Assembly (NCBI GenBank): GCA_031271365.1
Contig: JAISVV010000126.1
Location: 1-6,365, forward strand
Reading direction: 5' to 3'
Length of the DNA stretch: 6,365 nucleotides
Source of the DNA: Elusimicrobiota bacterium
Lineage (GTDB): Bacteria; Elusimicrobiota; Elusimicrobia; Elusimicrobiales; Elusimicrobiaceae
Shown here: positions 5,878 through 6,365 of the stretch, in pieces
How the letters are laid out: every line of letters begins with the position of its first letter
Numbering within the stretch: the first letter of the stretch is position 1
Program-made: the position numbers and the translations under genes
Notes under the pieces: model-generated
The model's database searches: none
What the model saw: the letters and a program-made list of their open reading frames with translations, nothing else
What the model was told of the DNA's origin: nothing

Positions 5878-5906
5878 TTGTATATTTGCTAAAAAAATGT
5901 TATAAA
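5878..5906 (+). promoter_or_regulatory. Probable sigma-70 type promoter for the secreted-protein gene
   Basis: A weak -35 (TTGTAT, 5878-5883) lies 17 bases before a good -10 (TATAAA, 5901-5906). The -10 is preceded by TG at 5898-5899, making an extended -10 (TGTTATAAA) that can offset a poor -35. The region from 5850 on is AT-rich, unlike the surroundings. Transcription would start near 5912-5914, just before the structured leader begins at 5915, an independent reason to accept it. Confidence 0.6.
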
Positions 5907-5912
5907 CAAAAT

Positions 5913-6073
5913 ATAGGTAAGCCGTTAAGGCTGACTTATAATGAGATTACCTTAACTGCCGCATACGCCGCCTTTGCAGGCGGCTTTGTGCGAGGTTAGG
6001 CCTCTCTCTCCGGCGGCGGGTAGCGGCGGTATGCCGGCAGCGTTAAACAGCAAAATAATAAAAGGAGAAGATT
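5913..6073 (+). other. Structured 5' leader (candidate regulatory RNA element) of the secreted-protein gene
   Basis: Nearly the whole leader can fold. Stem 1 pairs AGGTAA (5915-5920) with TTACCT (5947-5952) and encloses a small hairpin, GCC/GGC around GTTAA (5921-5931). Stem 2 pairs 5952-5971 with 6023-6046: 20 Watson-Crick pairs interrupted only by bulges at 6028, 6035 and 6041-6042. Base 5952 can belong to only one of the two stems. The tip of stem 2 holds a GAGG/CCTC hairpin (5992-6004) and a CT repeat (6002-6010). A competing hairpin is possible, GCCGCC (5967-5972) with GGCGGC (5979-5984), extended by 5961-5965 with 5987-5991; it would destroy the inner half of stem 2. The ribosome site AAAGGAG (6061-6067) and start codon lie just past the stems. 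I do not recognise a known riboswitch consensus. An inserted palindromic repeat is the main alternative. Confidence 0.6.
6002..6010 (+). repeat. Short CT dinucleotide repeat in the leader
   Basis: Four and a half CT units, ending in CTCTCC at 6006-6011. TCTCC (6007-6011) is complementary to GGAGA (6064-6068) in the ribosome site of the gene downstream. The repeat is short, so length change by slippage is only a possibility. Confidence 0.5.
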
Positions 6074-6365
6074 ATGAAAAAGGTAAAATTAATATCTATA
6101 ATTTTTGCCGCGTTGCTGCTTTGCACAGCGGCGTTTGCGCAAGTTAATAATGCAAATCAAATTGACAACCCGGGTGTCAACGTAGGCGGGGTTACCACGG
6201 GCGGCTCCGGCATGGTTACCACAGGGGGTAACGATAATTATCCCACCGGCGCTGTGAATCGTGTGCCCGATAACGATAAGGCTCTTGTAGAAGTGGGGCT
6301 CGACCCTGTTGTGCCTATTGGGTGTCCTTCCGGCGAAGTATTGATTACGGAGGCCGGAAGCCCTT
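6074..6365 (+). CDS. Secreted protein of unknown family, N-terminal part
   Basis: The frame is open from the ATG at 6074 to the window end (97 codons visible, no stop). A strong ribosome site (AAAGGAG, 6061-6067) sits 6 bases before the ATG. Residues 1-22 form a clear signal peptide: MKK, a hydrophobic core, then TAAFA before QVNN, a good signal peptidase I site. The Cys at residue 17 is not in a lipobox, so a lipoprotein is unlikely. The mature part is rich in Gly, Asn, Thr and Val, with a small internal repeat (GVTTGGSG then MVTTGGND, near residues 39-54), and looks like an extended linker. More ordered sequence starts near residue 70 (ALVEVGLDPVVPIGCPSGEV) and includes one Cys. I do not recognise the family. 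It has its own promoter and structured leader and is separate from the hydrogenase operon. Confidence 0.85.
   Translation, partial: MKKVKLISIIFAALLLCTAAFAQVNNANQIDNPGVNVGGVTTGGSGMVTTGGNDNYPTGAVNRVPDNDKALVEVGLDPVVPIGCPSGEVLITEAGSP

Noticed and set aside
5913..6060. c-di-GMP, TPP, cobalamin, SAM or fluoride riboswitch
   Set aside because: Short pieces such as GGTAGCGG recall parts of known consensus sequences, but the ordered conserved cores of these classes are not present.

Overview
The window holds most of an operon for a membrane-bound, complex I-like [NiFe] hydrogenase (group 4, energy-converting type). A roughly 570-base intergenic stretch follows, containing a dead pilin gene fragment, terminators, a promoter and a highly structured leader. 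The window ends in the start of an unrelated secreted protein. All genes lie on the + strand. The host is a bacterium with moderately high GC and codons rich in GCC, GCG and GGC. A group 4 hydrogenase together with a pilin of the GFTLIE type would fit an anaerobic fermenter, for example in Elusimicrobiota. That placement is an inference from overall resemblance, not something the sequence proves.

Region 1 (1-5505) carries, in order: the C-terminal third of an antiporter-like proton channel subunit (NuoM/N/MrpD type), then NuoJ-, NuoK-, NuoA-, NuoB-, NuoC-, NuoD-, NuoH- and NuoI-like subunits, and finally a HycI-type maturation protease. Every junction is an overlap or a gap of at most 7 bases, so the genes form one transcription and translation unit whose promoter lies upstream of the window. 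The NuoD-like protein keeps both CxxC pairs that hold the Ni-Fe centre, so this is a hydrogenase and not a quinone-reducing complex I. It also has a 37-residue C-terminal tail after DPCFSCTDR that the protease at the end of the operon should remove. The expected electron path is ferredoxin (or a similar donor) to the two [4Fe-4S] clusters of the NuoI-like subunit, to the cluster of the NuoB-like subunit, to Ni-Fe, making H2. The membrane subunits NuoH, NuoA, NuoJ, NuoK and the antiporter would couple this to H+ or Na+ translocation. No NADH-binding subunits are present in the window.

Region 2 (5506-6073) has no intact gene. A hairpin plus TTTT directly after the protease stop probably ends the hydrogenase operon. 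Immediately after it lies a 50-codon remnant of a type IV pilin N-terminus with a TAA in place of the conserved Glu5. AT-rich sequence and terminator-like hairpins follow: one reads on the minus strand (5711-5746) and a stronger one on the plus strand (5799-5822). Next come a promoter with an extended -10 (5878-5906) and a leader of about 160 bases. The leader is folded almost from its first base into two stem-loops, the second of which has 20 Watson-Crick pairs.

Region 3 (6074-6365) is the start of a secreted protein with a clear signal peptide and no recognisable family. It is cut by the end of the window.
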